Below, in pieces: positions 30,548-41,257 of a DNA stretch of 64,000 nucleotides. Origin of the DNA: Bathynomus jamesi (lineage: Eukaryota > Arthropoda > Malacostraca > Isopoda > Cirolanidae); contig JAJOZX010006149.1 in the NCBI GenBank assembly GCA_023014485.1, positions 1 through 64,000 of the forward strand, written 5' to 3'. Each line of letters starts with the position of its first letter. Position 1 is the stretch's first letter. The position numbers and the translations under genes were made by a program. The notes below the pieces were generated by a model. It did no database searches and was not told where the DNA came from. It saw only the letters and a program-made list of their open reading frames with translations.

Positions 30548-31940
30548 TGAAACATCCCTTAACGAACAATCATTCTCCATCCAACTATCCATCCTTTAAA
30601 GAACAACCAATCAATTCTTTGATTTTGTTCTCTCATGTTATTTTCCCAGTTGTTTTCTGGGATTGCCACGTTGTAGGGTGGTTCTCTGCTTGGTTCCGAA
30701 TTAATTTACCATAATAGTGTCACAACGTCATAAAATTTCATGTGCCTAATGAATAGCAATACACTTAAGCTTTTTACATCTCTGAGCGTTTGCCGATTTT
30801 AGTGCCACGCGGTTAACCTCATCCCATAAAATCGTTCCCTTCCAAATACATGGCTGATATCGTAAACTTTACAGTTCGAAACAAACGAATCTTTTATAAT
30901 ATCAATTTTCGCTTCATTCAGCACCGTTTATTTTTCTCAAGGTTCAGTTACGGCATCTGAGGTTCTTTTCAAACGTCAAGATCTTGGGGCAAAGGTCTTG
31001 TTCTTCGACTGTCTATGCAAGTTCTACCAATTAAAAATTCAAGTTGTTATAACGCCCCACCCTATTTGGCGGACTGTTATATCAGAAGCAGATAATGACG
31101 AAAAAACCATCCCAATGGGTTGGCCCTGAGCTATATCACTACCCACCTCCCCGAGTTAATATAACCTCTAGCACATCTGTGGCCAAATCTATGGGGCTCA
31201 GTGCAAGGTCGCCCTCGGGCACCCGTGATCTATTCTTACGAGTCTGTGCCCCTCAAACAAGGCCACTCCAGCAGGTGGCACTGTTCTTGCTATCCGCCCC
31301 TTAAGCAACTGCCCATGAAACTTTGTGAACTCGAGTGACATTACCTCCCCCGAATAAATATATTTTTCAAAGTAACTTTTAGCGACGACAGCTACAGTGT
31401 ACCTAGAGCAATTTGTAACAAATTTTATCCAGAAATGATTTGTAAATTAACTCCGACTAGTGTTATTGAATGTGCCTTACTCTCTACTCTTTGTAATCTT
31501 TATGAAGAATATCCTAGCACTCTTTTCCGTGTATTAAAAGAAAGAATAAAGAATAACGTTCATTTTATGTCACCAAACTATTTCATTTTTATGTCCGCCT
31601 TTTTTTTTTGTGAAACTTTCCATCTGAATGACATTAATGTTTTGCTCGTAATTATCTCCTCATTGAACTAAATTTAAATAAATGTCAAGATATATCTAGT
31701 GTTTTGTTCCACCCCGGACTATACGCATAAGCAAGAAGGTTACTCCATTTGTAACTTATGGACTCAACACAACCTGCAACAATCGAAATTGGGACCATCA
31801 AGAATTCTCTGAGTCCTTAGTGATCATCCCTGCAGATACCTTGCGGAAGAAAAGGTTCGCACGACAGTATCATAAAAAAATTGTACTCCTATGTACTGTT
31901 TTAAATTTATTTAATAGCTTAGTGTTTTATAATGTTTTAA
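30548..31940. other. no gene recognised; inverted GGCAATCCCAGA block
   Basis: GAGAACCAACC...GGCAATCCCAGAGAGCA at about 30149-30185 recurs inverted at about 30648-30697, suggesting two opposing copies of one repeat, probably part of the Penelope-like element. A 78-residue chance-like frame at 31435-31671 has no recognisable motif. Confidence 0.45.
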
Positions 31941-31943
31941 TAA

Positions 31944-32030
31944 CTGAAGATGGAAACTGGTGCTTCCGAAACGTTTAGTTAACTGCGATAAATGATTTCT
32001 ACTGCAACATGGGTCCTCCTTTTCATCCTA
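31944..32030 (+). ncRNA. hammerhead-like core, Penelope-like repeat
   Basis: CTGAAGA (31944-31950), stem GGAA...TTCC, GAAA (31968-31971), CGTTTAGTTAACTGCG, then AATGATTTCTACTGCAACAT and GGGTCCTCC. It is the uninterrupted counterpart of 29690-30027 in the opposite orientation. Confidence 0.6.
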
Positions 32031-32405
32031 CGGAAAGGTTCCTTACGACAAGCCGCTCTCTCTTATCTCTTATGTATATATAAGAAATTAATTTCCGACT
32101 TCGTGCTGTAAATACTACGGTACTATACTACTACTACTACTACTACTAATTATAAACTGTTTCCCTTACTAATTATAAACAAGAAATCAGTGAGGTGAGA
32201 TGTAGATGATAATTAAAGAAGTGATGTGGAAAATATAAACAAGTTGCGCAGCTCAAAACTAAAGTTACTTAGCTTAAGAAGGTGTTTTCCAATGCAGGCG
32301 CTAAACTAATATTAATTTCATACAGCAACGAACTGTAAACAGAATTTTAATTTAGTTCTCACGTGTATTTTACTGCTCGAAATAATGATTTAAAGTTGGT
32401 TTGAA

Positions 32406-32447
<42 letters not shown>

Positions 32448-32925
32448 TGGCCAAGTGGTTCCTATCCCGTACTATCTTTTGTATCAATTGGGTTCTACAT
32501 GACATACAGCTCCTATCTTTTCTGTAATGCTTTTAGATCAAATAAAACATCACTGGTCAGATATACTTAACATAAAACAGAATCTAGGTTAAGTTAGGTT
32601 AGGAAACTTAGATTAGATTTGTTTAGGTTAGGTTAGGTTTGGGCCGTATGAATTACAGTCGGTAGTTGACTGTTATCATTATATACCGAACTAATGTCTA
32701 TCTTGAAGTTCCATTTACGTTATTTAATGCCCGGTTCGATTGGTTAGGTTAGGTTAAGCAAATTTAAGTTAGGTTTGGTTAGGTAAGGTTAGTAAAGTTA
32801 ATTTAGGGTGTTAGATTAATTTTGAAGACCGGAATGGAGCGACGTCGAACTGGATTTAGGTCGATTTGACAGGTGTAGAAGAACAAAGTCGACTGGTTTT
32901 AAAGGAACGACACTATCGAACTACA
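32031..32925. other. no gene; TTAGG-like degenerate repeats and (CA)n
   Basis: A (CA)n tract is at 32410-32445. GGTTAGGTTAGG-type motifs cluster at 32590-32640 and 32740-32810, resembling the fold-back arms elsewhere but not in an obvious palindrome. Confidence 0.55.
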
Positions 32926-32927
32926 TT

Positions 32928-33285
32928 TTTTTTATGTAGAAAGGAGGGGCCAAGGGAGGGCGCCCGCAAAAATGCCTCCCTTTATTAGAAAGAGAAAGCC
33001 AAAATCAAGGTCTCCGAGGCTGACGATGATATATATATATATATATATTTTTTTTGTGGGGGGGGGGGAATGATTGTGTAGTGTGTGTAGTGAAGAATAG
33101 AGGGAGAAGTGTATGCTTGAGAACATGCTGGACTGCTTACAGGGTAGATGAGACAGAAAAAGATCAGCTAAAGAGGACAATGACAGAAGAAACGGGAGTC
33201 CCAGCACTCCCTATCTCCTGCCTAACGTTCCTCCTAGAGTACTTCCTGGTTAATTGGTGTCTACAATCTCCTATAAAATGCCTCA
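32928..33285 (-). mobile_element. non-autonomous retroposon with LINE C tail
   Basis: On the minus strand it starts GGAGATTGTAGACACCAATT and runs through GGAGTGCTGGGACTCCCGTT. It ends in the LINE C tail (CTTGATTTTGGCTTTCTCTT, CCTTGGCCCCTCCTTTCTAC, then ATAAAAAAAA). The copy at 53380-53767 has the same order. It encodes nothing convincing; it contains an internal (TA)n with poly-C. Confidence 0.72.
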
Positions 33286-33422
33286 TCCCCTGAAAGTCCT
33301 GCAGATGCATAACAGTGAAACTTCGACCTGATGAATGTATATTTAGTTTGTTAGGTTAGGCTCAGCTAGGTTAGAAGCATTTTCATTAAAGTCTGAGCGT
33401 GTAGGAAATGTGTATTTTTGGG

Positions 33423-33605
33423 TTGATTAACTTCCTTGTAACGACAAAGGTCGTATGACGGAGTGGACCTACGGTTTTATGTGGCATCTGAGCCACGGGT
33501 CGCTACATCAATCGGACGCAGAGGACAGCCACTCACCCAACTACGATCTAGAACCAATGTCGCTTAACTTCGCTGATCGAAGCGAAGCGGTGTTGTGACA
33601 ATGGC
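33423..33605 (-). mobile_element. 5S rRNA-derived SINE
   Basis: Minus strand reads CGATCAGCGAAGTTAAGCGA then CATTGGTTCTAGATCGTAGT and TGGGTGAGTGGCTG. This follows the 5S rRNA sequence around its A box, intermediate element and C box (GATCACCGAAGTTAAGC ... TTGGATGGGTGACCG in a typical animal 5S). The first 30 or so 5S bases are missing. A body (GATGTAGCGACCCGTGG ... CGTAGGTCCACTCCGTCATA) follows and recurs at 42395-42550, so this is a SINE and not a 5S gene. Confidence 0.75.
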
Positions 33606-33827
33606 CATAACGTAGTCCTGCCTCTATAAAATGAAACTGATATAACCTCTCGACTTTATGAAACTCGACTTTGTTCGTATACAATATGTAAATAGATTGA
33701 ACGTACTGGAATTCAGTTGACTGGAATAATATCAAATAAGAAAAGGAGTGGCATAAAGGCTCGGAGTCGTAAAATGAGAACCCCTAAAAATATAGTTTTG
33801 TACTTTTAACAAATTTTTTTAGTCAAT

Positions 33828-35700
33828 TTCCTTTTCTTTTTTATGTACAGAAGGAAGGCGGGGAACAAAGGCGGACGCCCGCAATCCCCGCTCGTATAAA
33901 AGTAGAAGAAAGCCGAAATCAGAATGTAAAGTTTTGGAGATGCCTGAACACTATGCGTTTGAAAGATTGGAGGTTATAGACAGGGGGAATGATGGATTGA
34001 AGAAGACTGTTCCACAGTTGACTGGTTGAGCAGATGAAAGATTGAGAATACCGATTAACCCCAAAAAAGGAATGAGAATGTGTCGAAAGTTTGGTACTAC
34101 ATGCTCTTCTTAAAGGAGAAGGTATGCTATTAGAAAGCTCGTTATAATGCTTTAGAGACGAGAGAGTGAGGCAACACTGCGGCGAAGAGAGAAGGATTTA
34201 AAAAAGTCAGTAAGAGGCGGGGAATTGATGAGACAAAATAACTTGAGCCTTGAGCTGTGTGGGTTGAGCCAACTTACACATGAGAAGTGTACTCTATACA
34301 CGGGCTAACAAGACCCCTGTACACAGACAGCAACTGAGTGGGGATGAAGAAACTGCGGAGCTGGCACAGCACGCCTAACCTCTTAGAAGTTGAACCCATG
34401 CTGACAATCTGAAAGAAGATTGTGAGAAGAGAGGTGTTTAAGAATCCTCCTATTAAGAATAGATTAAAAATCTTCAATGAGAGGAACTTCCATCAGGAAG
34501 GAAAGTACCGACGAAGGACATAAATGAAAGCGTTTGTCTTGGCAGGGTATCAACACAGAATCACAATTCTTGAGAACAACAGAACCGACCATCAGGACGT
34601 ACGTCTTCTTAGAATTGAGTCCAGTAAAAACGTCCTTGGAAGAGATTCTAATTTCAGACAGAATTAAGTTAGAGGGTGGAGGAGATGGAGGAATAGCACC
34701 AGAATCGTCCATGGTTGAGTTGGAGGCGAAAGTTTGAGCGAAGAGTTCAGCTTTATCAGGAAAAAAACAGCAACTGAGTCGTCGGAATGGAAAAGAGAAT
34801 GGAAAGAAGAAGTAAAGTTGTTGGAGAAGTTTCTGGCTAAGTGCCAGAAAGAGCGAGAAGAATTAGAATTAGTAGATGGGTTTTCCCATTTTTGTCTGTC
34901 TGATAAAGGAATTTTTGGCGAGTTGAAGAACAGATTTTGCACGATTCCGGGCATAAATATAAACAGAGTGGGAATGAAGAGTTAGATGGCGACGGTACCT
35001 TCTGAAAGCCTCCTCTCTGTTGCTGATAGCATTAGAAGAAGCAAATTAAACCACGGTATGTACGCCTACATGCCCGAGCGAATCACCTCCGTCGTACGCT
35101 CAGCGAACTCGGAGGAGCTCCAGCTACTGAAGCAGTTATCATTCGATTTGATATCAAAAAAGTACTGCCTAAGTGCTTCCCAATTGGCGGCGCCAAAGTG
35201 CCAAAGGCGCCTCCTCTTGGGAGGATCCAAAGCCAAACTGGAGCAGTAGGATAGGAAACAGATATAAGACTGTGGTCAGAGTAGTCCGACAGAGAAAAAA
35301 CTTGACAGAGTAAAACGAAGGATGAGTAAACTAGTTCACCAACGATGTCAGTGAAATGAGAGGAAAGCCAAAGGTGGTGGTGAACATTGAAATTACCTAA
35401 AACGGAGATTTCACCGAAAAGAAAATGGGTAGAATGTGTTCCACTTTGGAAGTGAGATTGTTAAAGAGTTTTGGATAACCAGTAGAATTAGGAGAATGTT
35501 AGACAGTGCAGATGTGTTTAGTCTAAGAGTGGCATGTAAGCCGTAGCCAGAGGGTGTAGAATTCGGAAGATTCAAGTTCGGGAATACAAGAGCAAATTCG
35601 GTCGTTGCGTACGTAGTCGCTCTATAAAGGCTATTCAAATTACTATTTTCCTTTGCTTCAAGTTTACAGAAAAATATCACAAAATCATTGGTTGTTGGAC
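33828..35700 (-). mobile_element. LINE family C, endonuclease-bearing copy
   Basis: Minus-strand LINE spanning endonuclease, RT and C-terminal regions. The 3' tail contains GATTTCGGCTTTCTTCTAC, CGTCCGCCTTTGTTCCCCGC and ends in ACATAAAAAAG (from 33840 leftwards). The tail is shared with solo tails and with the retroposons at 32928 and 53380. Confidence 0.75.
33940..35700 (-). pseudogene. LINE C ORF2: endonuclease and reverse transcriptase, decayed
   Basis: From the 5' side: endonuclease traces including GNFNVHHHLWLSSHFTD (the GDFN-H motif of APE-type endonucleases) near 35380-35330. Next comes a linker NPSTNSNSSRSFWHLARNFS, LDDSG-IPP-like residues and DVFTGLNSKKTYVLMVGSVV LKNC (RT entry). Later come FFIPTQLLSVYRGLVSPCIE (post-palm region) and the C-terminal block that matches 17224-17546. 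The RT active-site segment is too decayed or deleted to read. No frame is longer than about 100 residues. Confidence 0.68.
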
Positions 35701-35876
35701 TACCCTTACTCGTACTAAAATTATCTGTAATTTCTTTTGCTGTGAAATGGTCAATTTATTAGTTTAATGGACTCATATTATGAAACTAGTCAACCGAACA
35801 AGATCACAAACCGATAAAGTCATTCAACTTTTTAACAATATCTAACAATTTGTCTAGTTAATAAAATGGACGTTTT

Positions 35877-36088
35877 CCAGTTTATGTACCGTTTTCTACA
35901 GTACATTACATACAGCATAGTAAACATTTTTAGATTGAAATTATTTATTCAAGGACCATTCGGAAATGGTTAGGTTAGGTTAGGTTAGGTTAGGTTATCA
36001 AGAACTCATTTTTGATCACTCATTTTTGATCTGAAAAGAAGCAAAAATAAATTATATGAAAAACGGTACACAAACTGGAAAAGGTCCA
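35877..36088. mobile_element. MITE containing (TTAGG)6
   Basis: TGGACGTTTTCCAGTTTATG (35877) and the inverted right end (CAAACTGGAAAAGGTCCA, to 36088) make about 30-base terminal repeats, both followed inwards by TACCGTTTT. ATAAAA flanks both sides. Inside, 35968-35997 is six uninterrupted TTAGG units, the canonical arthropod telomere repeat. Confidence 0.65.
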
Positions 36089-36277
36089 ATAAAATTTACT
36101 AGTATATCATCTGACTACCCTCTTCGAAATGTAAAACTGTATCTGACTACCCTCATATATTTCATACGAGTAATCTGAATATTGGTATCAGACCAGTAAT
36201 TAAGTAAGGTTTAATAACATATTATCTGACCACCTTACTTGCTTCAGAAATACTGTACAATGCATATGACTACCCTT

Positions 36278-36461
36278 CGTAGACGGATCCAGAGGGGGGC
36301 CAGGGGGCTTAAATGAAGCAACAGAGCTTAATTTGGAGGCCTCATACATCCTGGTTAAACGAAATTAAGTAAAACGTTTGAGTGCTTATGTTCACGCTGC
36401 TTCAATTAAGCCCCTTTGCTTCAATTAAGACCTTTGCCCCCCCCCTCTGGATCCGCCTATG
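36278..36461. mobile_element. hAT-type MITE, 184 bp
   Basis: Ends CGTAGACGGATCCAGAGG and CCTCTGGATCCGCCTATG are inverted copies with two mismatches. CTACCCTT flanks the element exactly on both sides (36270-36277, 36462-36469), an 8-bp target duplication. No coding sequence is inside. Confidence 0.85.
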
Positions 36462-37735
36462 CTACCCTTACGTATTTTACAAAAGTAATCTAACCATTTG
36501 TATCTATAAAATGTACAAATATTTTAGTTACCCTTCTATTATAAAATATATAGTACAAATGTAACGAAATAACTGTTTAATGTGCTGATATAAGATAATT
36601 TGGCAGTTATTATTATTATTATTATTATTAGAATTCGCGCATTTCTTTTAAAAGTTTTCAGGTGAGTTTATTATAAAACGTTGACAGCACTTATCCTATA
36701 GAAAAGTTACAAATTCTTTGTTCCACCTTTTCAATTCCTTCTTTCTCTTTCTTTTTTCCTTTTCTACCTCCCTTCGGGGAGTCAAAAAAAAAAATGGTGT
36801 CAATAATCCAGCAGGGTTGAAGCACCTTAAACAGAAAAAACAACAAACTATAGAAAAAACTCCTACAATTCCCTCCATTTCCTGTTTCCATCCATTTCCT
36901 GTTTAAATGAAAAAAAATTACCCAGAATGTTTCAAACAAAATAAGAGGGGGGATAATGGGGGGGGTTTGCCCCCCCAAGTTGTATAAAGGGGGGTGAGGG
37001 GGTTCTAGGGGGAGAAGGTGCCCTCGCCGTAGGCGAGTTTGCGAAGCACAAACCCCGCCCGTAGGGCAGGGAGCCAAAGGCTCTGCTTGTATATGTTAAA
37101 ATAATTTGTTGGTTTTCTCGTTAAGAAAGATAAGTTATCTATTAAAAAGTATCGTTGGGCAAATACAGTTTGTCATATTTATGTATTACTCATAAGAACA
37201 TTGGAATATTTATTTTGGACAAGTGGTATTTTTCTCCTTTCACATTTTCTGTATAAAATATAATGTGATTTAAGCCTGTCCACTACTTAACCTGAATATG
37301 AAACTGATTACTCTACCATCACTATGAAACCCACGATTAGCCATAATGGTTCTTTCTGATTTTCAAAATGGTTCTTTCTGATTTTCAAAATTTAGTTTCT
37401 CTACTAATTACCACAAAATGAAACTAGTCACCTGAATTGAAAGTAGAACAAACAATTAGTCTCTTGACATGTTACAATAAAATTAAGTAAGTCAATTTAG
37501 TTGGGATCACCAAGTTGGGAGTTTGTCCCAAGACTAATTGCAAATTAACTACTTCGGGTTTAATAACTAGTTACAGTTCTTTTAGGTCAAATAACTCACA
37601 AGCTCAGTTTTGAAACTGGATGCGTCTGTTGACCTGATTAACATAGTGTTGTGACCTAAAAAATTTTTCAGTGTAAATGATAAATACTCGTAAGTAAATA
37701 CACGCAATCGATATAATGATTGCGATGTGAAGCGT
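36462..37735. other. no gene; (ATT)n and a GC-rich patch
   Basis: An (ATT)n lies at 36607-36631. At 36940-37090 a G/C-rich block (GGTTTGCCCCCCCAAGTTGT, CGCCGTAGGCGAGTTTGCGA, CCCGCCCGTAGGGCAGGGAG) contrasts with its AT-rich surroundings. Open frames crossing it are compositional. A frame at about 37582-37740 belongs to the flank of the Tc1 remnant. Confidence 0.5.
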
Positions 37736-37739
37736 TGTG

Positions 37740-37960
37740 GCATCGATGCAATGAGATTTCGGATTACGCTGTAATCTAAATATTGCCAAAATCTAATCAA
37801 TATTTCGTTTAGATTTGATACAGATGTGAGAGGAGGTCTTGTTTTACACAACTGTCGATCAAGATGCTCCGAGAGGTGCTCAATAAAATTCATATCTGAG
37901 CTTTTCGGAGCCCAAGGAACTTTTATTTCGATTTATGGTCTCTTCGAAGTGCGATAGTTT
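37740..37960 (-). pseudogene. Tc1-like transposase C-terminal remnant
   Basis: Minus-strand frames read KVPWAPKSSDMNFIEHLSEH LDRQLCKTRPPLTS and IRFWQYLDYSVIRNLIASMP. The SPDLNPIEHLW block of Tc1 transposases is recognisable, including the final catalytic Glu (IEH), followed by the usual W...I-NLI-SMPRR end. Upstream catalytic Asp blocks and terminal repeats were not found. Confidence 0.78.
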
Positions 37961-38204
37961 GCACAGTCTTCTTGCAAATGTGCCTGTTAAACTGGAGCTT
38001 CCTTTCAGGAAAAAATAAACGAATATGGTTCTCAAAGATGAATAGGTATTTGCTAGAATTCAGACGTCTCTTGACAGATACTGAAGGTTCGATTTTCCGT
38101 CGTACATTCCAGTATTTGTCTTGTGCTCAATTCATTTCTATGAGGCTCTGTAGAATTAAATCGAATGAAATAAGGTTATTTTAGTCGATCTACTTCATGT
38201 AACA

Positions 38205-38600
38205 CGTTTCTTGCGATCTCCATCTCAAATAGCCAAGCCCACTAGACTTATCTGGAAGTGTCCTGAGCCGGGTGTCAATATTTTTCTTTTGGAGATGTTC
38301 ACATTGACATCAGTAATGGTCCTTATTTCTTCTGGTAATTGGTTAAATAAAATAATTTTGACCCTCTAACGAGAAAGCTACTTTCTTTCAGTATTTCAAA
38401 ATGTTCCTTGATGTTCCTTCCTTCCTTCAGTTTAGGAACACTACACTTTTGCCTTTCTCGTTTTCAACTATTGTTTGGAGAGGAACCAGATTTTCAAATG
38501 TTTACCATGTGTCAATTATGGTGCATCGCTCTATTCTTCAGTTTTCAAGGAGTACATTTTGAATTTACGTAATCTTTCTCGGTAATTCTGTTCTCTGAAG
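38205..38600 (-). mobile_element. family A LINE C-terminal fragment
   Basis: The segment matches the minus-strand LINE at 24800-25200 in order: the region around CTTGCGATCTCCA, GACTTATCTGG, CCTGAGCCGGGTGTCAAT, TGGTTAAATAAAATAATTTT, and the glutamate-rich end. Coding is destroyed by indels. Confidence 0.6.
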
Positions 38601-38818
38601 TAGGCAACTAAAGTAGACCAAAAGAGTACACTGAAGTAGATTGAATAGACTAAAATCAAATCCCAAACTCCAACACTGAAACTGGAATCAGATCGAATAA
38701 AATACAAGTTAAATCGGCGAAGGTCAGATTGGGATTAAACTGAAAGAAGTGGAATTAGATCAAACCCTCGGGTGGTGAAGTGTCGCCGGGTCAGATTGTT
38801 GTTTATCCTGTCGTAGCC

Positions 38819-38869
<51 letters not shown>
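38819..38869. repeat. (TA)n microsatellite
   Basis: About 50 bases of TA dinucleotide on the left border of the mariner-group element. Confidence 0.95.
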
Positions 38870-38871
<2 letters not shown>

Positions 38872-40237
38872 GGGTGTTTCAAAAGTCCCTCACTAATTTG
38901 ATTTTCAATTTTCTTTGCAGCTAATCGACCAACGACGTTCATCTTGTGGTAAACTCTTACTCAGTAGTTGAGAATTTTTTGAGTCTACATTTGAAGTTTT
39001 GCTCCGTTTTCTTCTGCTACCATGCTGACTCTAGAGCAGAGGTGTAAAATCGCTGCATGGCAGGAGGTTTTTCAATCTGTGGTCGAAGTGCAGCGACGAT
39101 TCCGGGCAGTCTACGAACAGCATTATGCACCGGATAGGAACACCATCGTCGCCACCCACCGGAAGTTTATGGAGACCGGATCCGTAAAGGACAAACCACG
39201 ATCAGGAAGACCTCGAAGTGGGCGGAGTGAGGAGAATGTCGAAACTGTCCGTGAGGCGTTTACTCAGAGTCAAGGAAAGTCCATTCGGCGAGCTGCTGCG
39301 GAACTGAACATCAGCGCGACATCTATCCAACGGATTTTGCGGCGTGGTCTCAAGCTGTATCCGTACAAGATCCAGGTGGTTCAGAAGCTGGAACCTCAAG
39401 ACTACGATTGCCGGGTGGAGATGTGTGAGACACTGCTGCATCACTACGAAAGAGACCCATCGATCCTGGAGCACATGTGGTTCAGCGACGAAGCTCTCTT
39501 CCACCTTTCTGGTCGCGTCAATCGGCACAACACCCGCATCTGGGGAACTTACAATCCTGCGGAGATCCGTGAACATGAAAGGGACACGCTGAAATTGGTC
39601 GTCTGGTGTGCCATCTCCTCAGCTGGGCTGATTGGTCCGTTCTTCTTCCGGGATCAAGATGGAAATTCCGTGAACGTCAACGGAGACAATTACCTTCGTA
39701 TGCTTCAGGAGTTCTGCATCCCCAACTGTCAGCTGTAGCTGACATGCAAGAAGTCATTTTCCAGCAAGACGGTGCCCCTGCTCATTACTCGCGTGAGGTT
39801 CGCTCATTTCTGAATAAGCAGTTCCCGGATCGGTGGATTGGTCGCCGTGGTCCCATCGAATGGGCTGCTCGCTCGCCTGATCTTACCCCATGCGACTTCT
39901 TTTGTGGGGCTACATTAAGAGCAAAGTGTACGCCACCAAGCCGCGAGTCCTCCCCACACTAGAAGAACGGATCAGGAATGCGTGTGCTTCTGTTACTCCC
40001 GAAATGTTGTCCAATGTCGGCCAAGAATGCGTAAAACGGTGGCTCGCTTGTTTCGAAAAAGACGGTGCCCACGTTGAGGTGTACCAGTGACTTTCCAGTA
40101 GACTTATGAAGCCAAGTTTGATGCCACCAAAATTCTCATGAATCGTAGACTCAGCAACCAAATTGTCATTTGGTTCCTCTTGTAATTGCTATTTTAATAA
40201 AATTTTAAAAATAATGAGGGACTTTTGAAACACCCTG
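38870..40237 (+). mobile_element. nearly complete mariner-group element, 1368 bp
   Basis: Ends CCGGGTGTTTCAAAAGTCCC and GGGACTTTTGAAACACCCTG are inverted copies with one mismatch over the first 20 bases. TA flanks both ends within (TA)n. One transposase gene (39022-40090) fills the interior. Length and layout are those of a complete element. Confidence 0.92.
39022..40090 (+). pseudogene. mariner-group transposase with two frameshifts
   Basis: ATG at 39022 starts 238 residues with an N-terminal helix-turn-helix pair (QRCKIAAWQEVFQSVVEVQR; GKSIRRAAAELNISATSIQR) and the first catalytic Asp in HMWFSDEALFHLSG. A one-base loss near 39723 ends this frame. The next frame holds VIFQQDGAPAHYSREV (second Asp) and EWAARSPDLTPCDFF (third Asp). 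A further one-base loss near 39897 precedes LLWGYIKSKVYATKPRVLPT and a stop after VEVYQ. There are 36 residues between the second and third Asp. Apart from these two indels the gene looks intact, so this copy is young. Confidence 0.9.
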
Positions 40238-40252
40238 TATATATATATATCT

Positions 40253-40797
40253 CAACACGCTTTAGGCATTCTTTATTGGACATACAGGTTTTCTCTTATG
40301 CTTATCGAATGACAGTGGAAAGCTTGTACGAAGGTTCTCTCCTGCCTTCACAAAAGACCGTTTGTTTTGTCGGCCCAGATCCTCGATAGAGAGGCATCTG
40401 GCACCAGCTTTTCCAGTTACCACCTCAGTTTCAGCTGGAACATACAACATGCCACACCTAATTCCAGGGCCTTCGCTTTGGCTTATTTGTCTTTCCTTAT
40501 TCAATCGTAAAAGACTCAAATTCATTCGCGAGTAACTTCTACAATAATTATATGAACTAATTTATCAACTGTGCATTTGTCCTTCAATGTAACAACAATT
40601 CAAACTTTGTAACGTTATTCACTGAAAACATTATCTATTTTGTTTATTAAATAAACAAAAAATCATGAAGATTATTAAACCTTATTTTATGATACATTGC
40701 TGGTGACCCCTCAAGCAAAAACAAACATTATTTTATTAAATCAATTATTCTTATAGTACTAGCCTATCACAATCTGCCTCCTCCCATGTATACTATA

Positions 40798-40835
<38 letters not shown>

Positions 40836-40870
40836 GTATATTATGTATGTATGCATGAACACAAACGATT
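40253..40870. other. no gene recognised
   Basis: A minus-strand frame at 40262-40525 (87 residues) has no motif I recognise. (TA)n occupies 40800-40833. Confidence 0.45.
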
Positions 40871-40887
40871 TTGCATAAGGTAAAAAT

Positions 40888-41194
40888 GCTTCCACCAGGA
40901 TTCGAATGCAGCACCTCTTGAGTAGTCAGGGCGAGGGGCTTACCACCACACTACGACAAAGTAAAACTCAGTACATCCTGGTGGATATTTTAGCACCCGA
41001 GGGAACACATAACGCTTTCGCATCGAGGTGTTTTCCGTACTAACTCCCCAGTCACTCGAGTCAATGGCAGCATTTCATTCAAATCTCTAGTGTAACAGTG
41101 GAGACCCATAGACTTTTACCTTGTCGTAGCGTTGTGATAGCACTCTCACCTTTTACTGAAGAGGTTCTGCGTTCGAATCCTGGTGGAGGTATTT

Positions 41195-41197
<3 letters not shown>
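40888..41197. mobile_element. inverted pair of tRNA-headed SINEs (family 3)
   Basis: The left copy (40888-40965) reads on the minus strand CTTTGTCGTAGTGTGGTGGT and GCATTCGAATCCTGGTGG. The right copy (41117-41197) reads on the plus strand CCTTGTCGTAGCGTTGTGAT and GCGTTCGAATCCTGGTGG. Both carry A-box-like and B-box-like parts and then TTTTGCATA. The copies face each other across about 150 bases. Confidence 0.7.

Positions 41198-41257
<60 letters not shown>
41198..41257. repeat. (TA)n microsatellite
   Basis: About 60 bases of TA dinucleotide following the right SINE copy. Confidence 0.95.

Noticed and set aside
33520..33605. A true 5S rRNA gene
   Set aside because: The first 30 or so bases are missing and the sequence continues into a body shared with another locus, so it is SINE-like.
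34986..35249. An 87-residue plus-strand frame with plausible composition
   Set aside because: It lies antisense to the decayed LINE C endonuclease/RT region and shows no family motif.
35968..35997. Chromosome end or telomere
   Set aside because: Only six TTAGG units are present, enclosed by inverted termini and followed by 28 kb of further sequence.
36691..37077. A 128-residue minus-strand frame
   Set aside because: Composition follows the GC-rich patch and a purine run; no motif or homologous second copy was recognised.
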